Shown in pieces: positions 1-7,680 of a stretch of 64,000 bases of DNA (position 1 is the first letter of the stretch; the number at the start of each line of letters is the position of its first letter). This stretch comes from Pseudomonas sp. UBA2684 (GTDB taxonomy: Bacteria; Pseudomonadota; Gammaproteobacteria; Pseudomonadales; Pseudomonadaceae): assembly GCA_002354655.1 (NCBI GenBank), contig DELY01000050.1, positions 79,885 through 143,884 on the forward strand. Direction: 5' to 3'. The position numbers and the translations under genes are program-made. Below the pieces are notes generated by a model, which was not told the DNA's origin, did not search any database, and was given only the letters and a program-made list of their open reading frames with translations.

Positions 1-476
1 ATGACCCCGAGCGGCACCCGGGTGATGGTAGCCAGGGCGTTCTGCGCGGTGGGCGCGACCTGGTCGTAAAGCTTGTCCAGGCTCTCGGCGTACCAGCTGA
101 ACACATGGGCGGCGCCGGGCACGTCGATGTTGTAGGCATCCATCACCGGCTTGCCCATGTTCAGCGAATCGAGCAGCGCCAGCTCTTCGCGGTGTTGCAG
201 CATCAGCTCGGCCAGGCGCAGCAATATCTTCTTGCGCTCGCCCGGCGCCATGCGCGCCCACGGCCCATGCTCGAAGGCGCGACGGGCGCTGCGCACCGCC
301 AGCTCGACTTCGGCCGCGCCGCAGGCGGCGACCGAGGCCAACAGCTGGTTGGTCGCCGGGTTGATCGCGTCGAAGGTCATGCCGGATTCGGCGGCGATTT
401 GCCGGCCGCCGATCAGCGCCTTGTCAATGAACCCTTGGCGGGCAGCCCGCTGCTGCCAGTAGCTGAGATCGAACAC
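1..476 (-). CDS. puuC: PuuC/KauB-like aldehyde dehydrogenase, N-terminal part (gene runs off the window)
   Basis: The minus-strand frame from 476 to the window edge encodes about 158 residues of an NAD(P)-dependent aldehyde dehydrogenase N-terminus. The readable segments INPATNQLLASV, RRAFEHGPWARM, LLDSLNMGKPVMDA and HVFSWYAESLDKLYDQV align from memory with gamma-glutamyl-aminobutyraldehyde dehydrogenases (PuuC/KauB), which oxidise aldehydes formed in polyamine breakdown. The catalytic Cys and Glu lie outside the window. No ATG is in frame. The likely start is GTG at 476, giving an MFDLSYWQ start like that of PuuC; GTG at 491 is the alternative. The polyamine-type binding protein downstream fits this role. 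Another aldehyde substrate is possible. Confidence 0.8.
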   Translation of the reverse strand, partial: MFDLSYWQQRAARQGFIDKALIGGRQIAAESGMTFDAINPATNQLLASVAACGAAEVELAVRSARRAFEHGPWARMAPGERKKILLRLAELMLQHREELALLDSLNMGKPVMDAYNIDVPGAAHVFSWYAESLDKLYDQVAPTAQNALATITRVPLGV

Positions 477-726
477 CTTGCCTACCCTCACCGACCGCCG
501 CAGCGGTCTGCCTGTTATTGGAGTGAGGGAGATGGTGCGACATCGTTTCGCCGAGGAAAATTAGTAAATATATGCTCGTAACCCATGAAAAAACTGGGCA
601 GCCACTGCACGCTTGCTGGGGTATGTTGAGCCTCGAAGTACGGCGTAGGGCCGCAGCCGCGTAGCGAACAGCGCGCAGGCGCCCTTACATGACCAACGGC
701 TGTTCAGGCCCCAACGGAGGTACTCC

Positions 727-1650
727 ATGGCCGCTTACACCTTGCGCCAACTCAAGTATTTCGTGACCACCGTGGAAGCCGGCAGCGTGGCCGAGGCATC
801 GCGCAAGCTGTACATCGCGCAGCCGTCGATCTCCACCGCGATCAAGGGCCTGGAAGAAAGCTTCGGCGTGCAACTGTTCATCCGCCACCACGCCCAGGGC
901 GTGTCGCTCACGCCCAGCGGCGCACGCTTCTACCGCAAGGCGCAGGAGTTGCTGCGCATGGCCCACGAATTCGAGCAGAACGCCCTGGCCGATAACGACA
1001 TCGTCGCCGGGCAGATCGATATCGGCTGCTTCGAAACGGTGGCGCCGCTGTACCTGCCGCAACTGATCGCCGGCTTCCGCGAGCAGTATCCGGGGGTGGA
1101 TATCCGCATCCGCGACGGCGACCAGCAGGAGCTGGTGCAGGGCCTCACCGCCGGCACCTTCGACCTGGCCTTTCTCTACGATCACGACCTCGACAACACC
1201 ATCGCCACCGAACCGCTGATGCCGCCGCAAAAACCCTACGCGCTACTGCCCGACGGCCACCGCTTCGCCGCCCAGGCCCAGGTATCGCTGCGCGACCTGT
1301 GCCTGGAGCCGATGATCCTGCTCGACGTGCTGCCCAGCCGTACCTATTTCGTCAGCGTCTTCAGCGAACTGGGCCTGAGCCCGCATATCGTCTTCAGCTC
1401 GCCGTCCATCGAGATGGTGCGCGGCATGGTCGGCCAAGGTTTCGGCTTTTCTCTGCTGGTCACCCGCCCGCACTCGGAATGCACCTACGACGGCAAAAAG
1501 GTGGTGATGGTGGAGATTGCCGAAGCAGTGGCCACCTCGGGCCTGGTCTCGGCGCGGCTGAAGCGCGCGCAACTGACCAAGCCGGCGCAGCTGTTCGTCG
1601 ACTACTGCAAGGTGCAACTGGCGGCCAAGGCAACGGCCACCACGCCTTGA
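727..1650 (+). CDS. LysR-family transcriptional regulator
   Basis: This 307-residue protein has the usual LysR length. Residues 1-60 form the winged helix-turn-helix (LRQLKYFVTTVEAGSVAEAS, then IAQPSISTAIKGLEE), and residues about 90-295 form the effector-binding domain (DIGCFETVAPLYLPQLIAGF). It is divergent from the aldehyde dehydrogenase with about 250 bp between them, the standard geometry for a LysR regulator controlling its neighbour. The ATG at 727 follows GGAGGTACTCC, a good ribosome site. The effector cannot be told from sequence; a polyamine-derived compound is an inference from context. Confidence 0.92.
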   Translation: MAAYTLRQLKYFVTTVEAGSVAEASRKLYIAQPSISTAIKGLEESFGVQLFIRHHAQGVSLTPSGARFYRKAQELLRMAHEFEQNALADNDIVAGQIDIGCFETVAPLYLPQLIAGFREQYPGVDIRIRDGDQQELVQGLTAGTFDLAFLYDHDLDNTIATEPLMPPQKPYALLPDGHRFAAQAQVSLRDLCLEPMILLDVLPSRTYFVSVFSELGLSPHIVFSSPSIEMVRGMVGQGFGFSLLVTRPHSECTYDGKKVVMVEIAEAVATSGLVSARLKRAQLTKPAQLFVDYCKVQLAAKATATTP

Positions 1651-1656
1651 GCGCAC

Positions 1657-2430
1657 TCAGTGGGTTTGCAGCACCCGGGCGAACAGCTCGGCGTGACCGC
1701 TGACATCGAGCTTGTGATAGAGATTGCGCCGGTGCACCTTCACCGTTTCCGGCGAAATGCCCATGCGCTGGGCAATCGCCTTGCTGGAGAAGCCCTGCAG
1801 GATCAACCGCGCGGTTTCACTTTCGCGCTCGGACAGGCGTGCACCCAAGCCCGCCAGCATCGCCGTAAAGTCGCCGGCCGCCGGCTGGCTGGTGGGCACG
1901 TCGAGCGCACTCAGTTGCAGATGGCGACGCATCGCCGCCAGCACCCAGTCGCGCACGCAGAGCAAGCGGCCGAACTCTGCGTGGCTGAAGGACGCCTGTC
2001 GGCCTAGGGACAGGCCCAATACCGCGCCCTCATGGTTGATCAGGAACTGCAACTCGCCACTGCCGACCGCCGAGCGGAAATAACTCAGGTAGTACTCGCT
2101 CTGCTGAAACTGATCGGGCGCCACCGCTTCCAGGCTGTGCAGGCCATCGGCGATGCCGGCGCAAGCGGCCTGGTAGAACGGATCGAGCAGGTACATGCCG
2201 GCGCAGTAGTCGGCCAGGTCCTCGCTCTCGCCAACGGCGGCGCGGAACTCGAAATCGGCCAGCAGGCGGGGCACCCGCCCCGGCTGCATCAGCGCCACCA
2301 GGGCATTGTCCAGCGGCACCAGCAGGCGCAGGGTGTCCACCAGGCCGCGCCAGAAACCGTCCTGGCCCAGGCTGCCGAATACCCGCGCCAGGCCTTGGTG
2401 CATCGGCAACTCTTTGAGCAAGGCGTCCAC
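1657..2430 (-). CDS. LuxR-type HTH transcriptional regulator
   Basis: This 257-residue protein has a C-terminal LuxR/FixJ helix-turn-helix at about 195-255 (LSERESETARLILQGFSSKAIAQ, then GISPETVKVHRRNLYHKL). The N-terminal 180 residues are a sensory region of unclear family, possibly GAF/PAS-like, with no acyl-homoserine-lactone motif that I can recognise. The start is GTG at 2430, preceded by an AGGGGTAGAGA ribosome site. Its stop lies 6 bp from the end of the convergent LysR gene, and it is divergent from the PotF-like gene, so it may control that gene. Such regulators are common beside Pseudomonas polyamine/amino-acid uptake genes. The ligand is unknown. Confidence 0.9.
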   Translation of the reverse strand: MDALLKELPMHQGLARVFGSLGQDGFWRGLVDTLRLLVPLDNALVALMQPGRVPRLLADFEFRAAVGESEDLADYCAGMYLLDPFYQAACAGIADGLHSLEAVAPDQFQQSEYYLSYFRSAVGSGELQFLINHEGAVLGLSLGRQASFSHAEFGRLLCVRDWVLAAMRRHLQLSALDVPTSQPAAGDFTAMLAGLGARLSERESETARLILQGFSSKAIAQRMGISPETVKVHRRNLYHKLDVSGHAELFARVLQTH

Positions 2431-2540
2431 TCTCTACCCCTTTCGTGTAACCCATGGTGGGAATTGGTCTGCCCCGAGCACGGCACTAGCCTGAGGCCTC
2501 CTGAATCAACGGGCCTGTAGCAGGCCAGGAGTGCCGCATC

Positions 2541-3659
2541 ATGCGTCGTCACCGCTCGTATCTCAACATCGGCCTGGGCGCCTGCCTTGCGGTCTGCTTG
2601 TCTGCCGCAGTCGCCGCAGTCGCCGCCAGCGATGGCCCCAGCGTGCATGTGTACAACTGGTACGACTATATCGGCCCCACCACCCTGGCCGACTTCAAGC
2701 GCGCCACCGGGGTCAAGCTGGTGTATGACACCTTCGATAGCGCCGAGGTGCTGGAGGGCAAACTGCTGACCGGCGGTAGCGGCTACGACGTGGTGGTGGC
2801 CAGCAATTACAGCCTGCCGACGCTGATCAAGGCCGGCGTACTGCAACCGCTGGACCTCGCGCAGTTGTCCGGCAGCAAGCACCTCGACCCGACCTTGCTG
2901 GAGAAGCTGGCCAGCAACGATCCGGGCAACCGCTACGCCGTGCCCTACCTGTGGGGCACCAACGGCATCGGCTACAACCCGGACAAAGTGCGCGCCGCGC
3001 TGGGCGCAGAGGCGCCGCTGGACTCCTGGGATCTGCTGCTGGACAAAGCCAACCTGGCCAAGCTCAGCCAGTGCGGTGTCGCGGTACTCGACTCGCCGGC
3101 GGAAGTGCTGCCGATTGTCCTGCACTACCTCGGTCTGCCGCCCAACAGCAGCAACCCCGAGGACTACGCCAAGGCCCAGGCGCTGCTGCTCGAACTGCGT
3201 CCGTACATCACCTACTTCAACTCCTCGAAGTTCATCACCGACCTGGCCAACGGTGATATCTGCATCGCCCTCGGCTGGTCGGGCGCCATGCTGGAGGCCC
3301 AGCTCAACGCCAAACAGGCCGGCAACGGGGTAACCGTCGAGTACAGCCTGCCGCGCGAGGGCGCCCCGGTCTGGTTCGACACCCTGGTACTGCTCAAGGA
3401 TGCCCCGCACCCGGTCGAGGGCCTGAGCTTTATCGACTACCTGTTGCAGCCCCAGGTCATCGCCCCGATCACCGAACACCTCAACTACCCCAACGGCAAC
3501 CGCGATGCCACGCCGCTGATCGCCGCCGAGACGCGCAACAACCCCAGCGTCTACCCACCAGCCGAGGCCATGGACACGTTGTATGCCTTGCAGCCGCTGC
3601 CGAAAAACATCGAGCGAATCCGCACCCGCGTCTGGAGCAAAGTGAAGAGCGGTCAGTAA
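2541..3659 (+). CDS. PotF-like polyamine ABC transporter substrate-binding protein
   Basis: This 372-residue periplasmic protein has a signal peptide (about residues 1-29, SAAVAAVAA). The mature start VHVYNWYDYIGPTTLADF is the signature of the PotD/PotF putrescine-spermidine binding family. Further family segments are TFDSAEVLEGKLL, GYDVVVASNY, YLWGTNGIGYNPDKV and GWSGAMLEAQ. No permease or ATPase gene is beside it, so it is an orphan binding protein that either works with a transporter encoded elsewhere or acts as a sensor input. GGAG upstream supports the ATG at 2541. The peptidase gene starts about 30 bp downstream and is probably co-transcribed. Confidence 0.93.
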   Translation: MRRHRSYLNIGLGACLAVCLSAAVAAVAASDGPSVHVYNWYDYIGPTTLADFKRATGVKLVYDTFDSAEVLEGKLLTGGSGYDVVVASNYSLPTLIKAGVLQPLDLAQLSGSKHLDPTLLEKLASNDPGNRYAVPYLWGTNGIGYNPDKVRAALGAEAPLDSWDLLLDKANLAKLSQCGVAVLDSPAEVLPIVLHYLGLPPNSSNPEDYAKAQALLLELRPYITYFNSSKFITDLANGDICIALGWSGAMLEAQLNAKQAGNGVTVEYSLPREGAPVWFDTLVLLKDAPHPVEGLSFIDYLLQPQVIAPITEHLNYPNGNRDATPLIAAETRNNPSVYPPAEAMDTLYALQPLPKNIERIRTRVWSKVKSGQ

Positions 3660-3692
3660 GCCAGCCGAACTTTGCCTGAACACTCCCTAACC

Positions 3693-4823
3693 ATGAGAAC
3701 GACCATGAAACTGCGTGCCCGCGACCTGCATATCCAATTCGGCCAACTGCAACCCGGCCCCCTCAACGCCATCACCGACGTACCCGGTGTGCGCGTCGGC
3801 CACAGCGATGTCCGGGGGCGCACACCGGGCGGCCGCGACATCCATACCGGCGTCACCCTGATCGAACCGCGCGCCGGTTCCACCACCGAGCAGCCGTGCT
3901 TCGCCGGCGTGCACATCCTCAACGGCAACGGCGACGCCAGCGGCCTGGAATGGATTCGCGAGGCCGGCCTGCTGACCAGCCCGATCGCCTTCACCAATAC
4001 CCACAGCGTGGGCACCGTGCGCGATGCGCTGATTGCCCTGGACCGCCAGGATCAGCCCGCCGACGGCCGCCTGTACTGGAACATGCCGGTGGTGCTGGAA
4101 ACCTTCGACGGCCTGCTCAACGACATCAACGGCTTTCACGTGCGCGCCGAGCATGTCGCCGAAGCCCTGGACCGCGCCGTCGGCGGGCCGGTGGCCGAGG
4201 GCGCGGTCGGTGGCGGCAGCGGCATGATCTGCCACGAGTACAAGGGCGGCATCGGCACCGCTTCGCGGCGCCTGAGCGCGGCGCAGGGCGGCTGGACCGT
4301 GGGCGCCATCGTCCAGGCCAACCACGGCACGCGCCGCGAATTGCGCGTGGATGGCTACCCGGTGGGCCGCTATATGGAGAAGGCCACGTCGCCGTTCCTG
4401 CGCGCCGACCTGCCGCATCCGGGGATGGGCTCGATCGTGGTCTGCCTGGCCACCGACGCGCCGTTGCTGCCGCACCAGTGCACCCGCCTGGCCCAGCGCG
4501 CCAGCATCGGTATCGCCCGCACCGGCGGCGGCAACGAGGATTGCAGCGGCGACATCTTCGTCGCCTTCTCCACCGGCAATCCGCAGCTGCAAGCCACCAC
4601 CTACGAACGCAAGGGCGCCTTCACCTGCGACGGCCTGCGCATGGTCAACAACGACCATATCGGCGACCTGTTCCTCGCCGCCTCGGAGGCCGTGGAAGAA
4701 GCCATCATCAATGCGCTGCTGGCGGCCAACACCGTCGAGGGCAATGGCCATCGGGTGCAGGCACTGGACCGCGACACCCTGCTGGACGCGCTGCGCCAAG
4801 CGGGCTGGCCAGGGGCTCAATAA
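3693..4823 (+). CDS. P1-family (DmpA/BapA-type) aminopeptidase
   Basis: About 376 residues of the self-processing N-terminal-nucleophile family that includes L-aminopeptidase/D-esterase DmpA and beta-peptidyl aminopeptidases. Family landmarks are LNAITDVPGVRVGHSD near the N-terminus, IAFTNTHSVGTVRDAL, VGGGSGMICHEYKGGIG, and the region ARTGGGNEDCSGDIFVAFST. In family members the Ser of the SGD motif becomes the N-terminal nucleophile after autocleavage; here it is about residue 285. The preceding residue is Cys rather than the Gly or Asn I expect. Starts at TTG 3672 and ATG 3705 are also possible. It probably removes N-terminal residues from small peptides or amides. Confidence 0.9.
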   Translation: MRTTMKLRARDLHIQFGQLQPGPLNAITDVPGVRVGHSDVRGRTPGGRDIHTGVTLIEPRAGSTTEQPCFAGVHILNGNGDASGLEWIREAGLLTSPIAFTNTHSVGTVRDALIALDRQDQPADGRLYWNMPVVLETFDGLLNDINGFHVRAEHVAEALDRAVGGPVAEGAVGGGSGMICHEYKGGIGTASRRLSAAQGGWTVGAIVQANHGTRRELRVDGYPVGRYMEKATSPFLRADLPHPGMGSIVVCLATDAPLLPHQCTRLAQRASIGIARTGGGNEDCSGDIFVAFSTGNPQLQATTYERKGAFTCDGLRMVNNDHIGDLFLAASEAVEEAIINALLAANTVEGNGHRVQALDRDTLLDALRQAGWPGAQ

Positions 4824-4831
4824 AGGCCGGG

Positions 4832-4906
4832 GTTGAGTGGGTTAGGTGACGCACACACTCCGCAGCGCCTTTGCCCGCGTGCCTCTGCGCCACTAACCCA
4901 CCCTAC
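4832..4906. repeat. Imperfect inverted repeat, GTGGGTTAG...CTAACCCACCCTAC family
   Basis: The spacer between the peptidase gene and the ArgE-like gene holds GTTGAGTGGGTTAG at one end and CACTAACCCACCCTAC at the other, with about 45 bp between. Related pairs occur at 52395-52468 and 55833-55991, so this is one copy of a dispersed intergenic repeat. Confidence 0.6.
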
Positions 4907-4926
4907 AAAAGCTGCGTATAACCCGC

Positions 4927-4965
4927 AAAAAAGCCCGCCCTGCGCATCTGCCGCGCAGGGCGGGC
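4927..4965 (-). terminator. Intrinsic terminator of the ArgE-like gene
   Basis: A 13-bp stem (GCCCGCCCTGCGC paired with GCGCAGGGCGGGC, 7-nt loop) is followed on the minus strand by six T residues (A run at 4927-4932). It starts 11 bp after the stop codon of the minus-strand gene at 4976. Confidence 0.85.
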
Positions 4966-4975
4966 AAAGGGTGAC

Positions 4976-6133
4976 TCAGTTATCCAGTTGCAGCCAGTCG
5001 GCCAGACGCGCCAGCAGGGCGTCGCAGCCGGCCAGTTGCTCGCAACTGACAAATTCGTCCGGCTTGTGGCCCTGCTCCATGCTGCCGGGGCCGCAGACCA
5101 CCGTGGCAATGCCGGCCTGGTCGAACAGGCCGCCTTCGGTGCCGAACGCCACCGTGCCGAAATCCGTTGAACCACTGAGCAAGGCCAGCAGTTGCGCGGC
5201 CTCGCTGTCCACCGCGGTGGCCAGGCCGGGGTAGGCGCTGAGCGGCTGCCAGCGAATCACCGTGTCGGCCTGCACCACCTGCATCCGTGGCAGCAGCTCA
5301 TGCTCGGCATAACGCGCCAGCTCGTCGGCCACCTGCTGAGCATCGAACCCCGGCAAGGCGCGCACCTCGAAATCGAACTCGCACTCGGCCGGCACGATAT
5401 TCAGCGCCCGGCCGCCCTTGATGGTGCCGGTCTGCACCGTCGAATACGGCGGATCGAAACGCGCGTCGCGATGCACGGGCGCGGCCAGGCGCTGACCGAT
5501 CTCGCCGAGTTTGCCGATCAGCTGCGCGGCGTATTCGATGGCATTCACCCCAGACGGCGCGTAGGCCGAATGGCAGGCCGCGCCCTGCACCTGGCAGCGC
5601 ATGGCCAGCTTGCCCTTGTGCCCGAGCACCGGTTTGAGCTCGGTGGGCTCGCCGATCAGGCACAGCCGCGGCCGGTGCGGGCGCCGCGCCAACTCGGCGA
5701 GCATCGGCCGCACACCGAGGCAGCCGACTTCTTCGTCATAGGAAAACGCCAGGTGCAGCGGCAAGCGCAGCGGGCTTTCAAGAAAACGCGGCACGGCGGC
5801 CAAGACGCAGGCGATAAAGCCCTTCATGTCGGCGGTGCCACGGCCATAGAGCTTGCCGTCGCGCTCGGTCAGGGCGAACGGTTCGACCGTCCAGGCCTGG
5901 CCATCCACCGGCACCACATCGCTATGCCCGGACAGCAGAATGCCACCGCGATCTCGCGGGCCGATACTGGCGAACAGGTTGGCCTTGGTCCGTTCGGCGT
6001 TGTAGAACAGCTCGCACTCCACCCCCAGCCCCGCCAGGTAGGCGCGGATAAAGGCGATCAGCGCCAGATTGGAATCACGGCTGACGGTGGGAAAGGCCAC
6101 CAGTTCGGCCAGCAGATCGCGGCTGGTGAGCAT
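4976..6133 (-). CDS. argE: ArgE-type M20 deacetylase (acetylornithine deacetylase family)
   Basis: This 385-residue zinc metallohydrolase belongs to the M20 ArgE/DapE family, which cleaves N-acyl amino acids. Motifs in order: LLSGHSDVVPVDGQ (metal His and Asp), YGRGTADMKGFIACVL (bridging Asp), YDEEVGCLGVRPML (catalytic Glu pair), LIGEPTELKPVLGHKGKLAM, and near the end VVCGPGSMEQGHKPDEF (metal His). ATG at 6133 (MLTSRDLLAELVAFPTVS) is the sensible start, because any longer reading runs into the MITE-like element upstream. In this setting, beside DUF1028 and RidA genes, it may deacylate a catabolic substrate rather than serve arginine synthesis. The ornithine-specific name is tentative. Confidence 0.9.
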   Translation of the reverse strand: MLTSRDLLAELVAFPTVSRDSNLALIAFIRAYLAGLGVECELFYNAERTKANLFASIGPRDRGGILLSGHSDVVPVDGQAWTVEPFALTERDGKLYGRGTADMKGFIACVLAAVPRFLESPLRLPLHLAFSYDEEVGCLGVRPMLAELARRPHRPRLCLIGEPTELKPVLGHKGKLAMRCQVQGAACHSAYAPSGVNAIEYAAQLIGKLGEIGQRLAAPVHRDARFDPPYSTVQTGTIKGGRALNIVPAECEFDFEVRALPGFDAQQVADELARYAEHELLPRMQVVQADTVIRWQPLSAYPGLATAVDSEAAQLLALLSGSTDFGTVAFGTEGGLFDQAGIATVVCGPGSMEQGHKPDEFVSCEQLAGCDALLARLADWLQLDN

Positions 6134-6162
6134 GCTTGGGGCTCCTTGGGGATGGGCAATAG

Positions 6163-6334
6163 CAGGCCGTTGAAAAATGTAGGCGAGGCCGCCGAGACAA
6201 GGCAAAAACAGGCGAGGAAGCGGACTGGGCTCGCACTCGAGTTTACGAGCTGTAAATGAGCATTCCGACTGGGCTCGCATCCGAGCCTGTTTTTAACGCC
6301 GTATCGGCAACGCAGGTAGTTTTTCAACGGCCTG
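6163..6334. mobile_element. MITE-like element with CAGGCCGTTG ends and ATAG target duplication
   Basis: This 172-bp element has imperfect terminal inverted repeats: CAGGCCGTTGAAAAATGTAG at the left and CGCAGGTAGTTTTTCAACGG plus CCTG at the right. It is flanked by identical ATAG tetranucleotides (6159-6162 and 6335-6338). The interior is itself partly palindromic (AACAGGCGAGGAAGCGG versus CGAGCCTGTTTTTAACG), and GACTGGGCTCGCA occurs twice inside. No ORF is present. A related copy lies at 19747-19844. I infer non-autonomous transposition from the ends and the duplication. Confidence 0.75.
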
Positions 6335-6374
6335 ATAGGGGTCAGCGAAGCAATGGGCGGCGTGGCCTGCGGCC

Positions 6375-7049
6375 TCACTCGTCGCCGGGCACGCCGTAAC
6401 TGGGCGCGGCGGTCGGGTCGAGGGCGCGGGTCAGGTAATCCTGCATCTGCGGGCGGTAGGCCTGCCACAGACCCTCGAGCTGGCCGATGGGGTTGTCCTC
6501 GGCCCAATCCACGCGCAGGTCGATGATCGGCCAGACCAGCTCGCCGACCACCTTGAGCGCCGCCGAATGCACCGGCCCGGCCTCGCCACCGGCGGCCATG
6601 GCCGCGTGCATGGCCGCCAGCAAACGCTCGGCCAGGCAGCCTTCGGCACTTTCGAACGCCGTGACCATGGCCTCGATCACCGCCCGAGCGGTCAGCAGGT
6701 TGCCGGCGGCGACGCACTGCTCGCCGGCCAGCGCGTGGTTCACGCCCAGCGCTTCGCTGCCGCTGAACAGCGCAGTCCGGCCGTGGCTATCGAGCACCGT
6801 GACCTGGCGATACTGGCTCCAGCCATTACTGCTCAGCGCGCGGTCCAGGGCCGCCGCCGGCAGCTCGCCGGCATCGAGCAGGTCGAGGATCTGCGGGCCG
6901 AGCGCCGGCAGGGTGATGTTCTGCGTGGCCACCGCACCGACCCCGGCGCGCAGCCACGGGCAACGCGCGCCAACAGCGATACTCGACGAGCTGATGGCGA
7001 TGCCCAACTGCCCGGTTTCGGCGCAGCGGCCAACGATGGAAAAGGTCAT
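6375..7049 (-). CDS. DUF1028 family protein
   Basis: This 224-residue protein belongs to the DUF1028 (Ntn-hydrolase-like) family, recognised from the N-terminus MTFSIVGRCAETGQLGIAIS, SIAVGARCPWLRAGVGAVATQ, GWSQYRQVTVLDSHG and AGNLLTARAVIEAM. No biochemical function is firmly assigned to the family to my knowledge. Members often sit beside RidA and peptidase or deacylase genes, as here. ATG at 7049 is preceded by CCAAGGAGTACGC, a strong ribosome site. It lies in a minus-strand run (monooxygenase, RidA, DUF1028, ArgE), though repeats separate the genes, so a single transcript is not certain. Confidence 0.88.
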   Translation of the reverse strand: MTFSIVGRCAETGQLGIAISSSSIAVGARCPWLRAGVGAVATQNITLPALGPQILDLLDAGELPAAALDRALSSNGWSQYRQVTVLDSHGRTALFSGSEALGVNHALAGEQCVAAGNLLTARAVIEAMVTAFESAEGCLAERLLAAMHAAMAAGGEAGPVHSAALKVVGELVWPIIDLRVDWAEDNPIGQLEGLWQAYRPQMQDYLTRALDPTAAPSYGVPGDE

Positions 7050-7067
7050 GCGTACTCCTTGGGATCG

Positions 7068-7152
7068 GTAGGGTGGATCGGGGCGCGTAGCTGACGTTTC
7101 ACCCATCCACCATGGGCCATTCGGTGGACGGAAAAAGCGCCGTCCACCCTAC
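7068..7152. repeat. Inverted repeat with GTAGGGTGGA...TCCACCCTAC ends
   Basis: The spacer between DUF1028 and RidA carries GTAGGGTGGATC at its left end and CCGTCCACCCTAC at its right, with a second inner GGTGGACGG. It belongs to the dispersed GTAGGGTGGACA family also seen at 9161, 25097, 34439, 36928 and 55747. Confidence 0.65.
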
Positions 7153-7176
7153 GGGTCTGGCTGCAGACGCGCGCTC

Positions 7177-7608
7177 TTAGGCGTTACGTGGTTGCCAGTC
7201 GTCCGGTATCACCGCGATCACGTCGATCTCCATCAACCACTGCGGCTGACCGAGGGCGCTGACCACCAGGCCGGTGGAAATCGGGAACACACCTTTGAGC
7301 CACTTGCCGACTTCCTGGTAGACCGGCTCGCGGTAGCGCGGGTCGATCAGGTAGGTGGTGGTCTTGACGATGTGCGACAGGTCGCTGCCGGCTTCTTCGA
7401 GCAGTTGCTTGACGTTCTTCATGGCCTGCTCGGCCTGCGCGCGCGGGTCGCCGAGGCCGACCAGACGGCCCTCGAAATCGCTGCCGACCTGGCCACGCAC
7501 GTACACCGTATTGCCGGCGCGTACCGCCTGGCAGAGGTCGTTGTCGAGCGACTGGTTGGGGTAGGTTTCCTTGGTGTTGAACATGCGGATACGGGTATGA
7601 GTAGGCAT
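7177..7608 (-). CDS. RidA/YjgF/YER057c-family enamine/imine deaminase
   Basis: This 143-residue protein is of the Rid superfamily, whose archetype hydrolyses reactive 2-aminoacrylate-type enamine/imine intermediates. It shows the family pattern: CQAVRAGNTVYVRGQVGSD, QAEQAMKNVKQLLEEAGS, IVKTTTYLIDPRYREPVY and WLMEIDVIAVIP. The Arg that RidA uses near the C-terminus (R105 in the archetype) is replaced by other residues around ALGQPQWLMEID, so this is probably a Rid2-7 subgroup member with another or no deaminase activity. It follows the flavin monooxygenase gene by about 70 bp and may handle an imine released by it. Confidence 0.9.
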   Translation of the reverse strand: MPTHTRIRMFNTKETYPNQSLDNDLCQAVRAGNTVYVRGQVGSDFEGRLVGLGDPRAQAEQAMKNVKQLLEEAGSDLSHIVKTTTYLIDPRYREPVYQEVGKWLKGVFPISTGLVVSALGQPQWLMEIDVIAVIPDDWQPRNA

Positions 7609-7680
7609 CGACGGGCTTCCTGTAAACGGAGTGGTTGAGGAGGCCCCGCAGGGCCTCGGTCAGCGAGCTGGGTATGGGGC

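Noticed and set aside
2289..3683. Long minus-strand ORF (464 codons) opposite the PotF-like gene
   Set aside because: It lies antisense to a gene with clear family motifs, has biased shadow composition (Gly, Gln, Arg, Val rich) and no recognisable domain.
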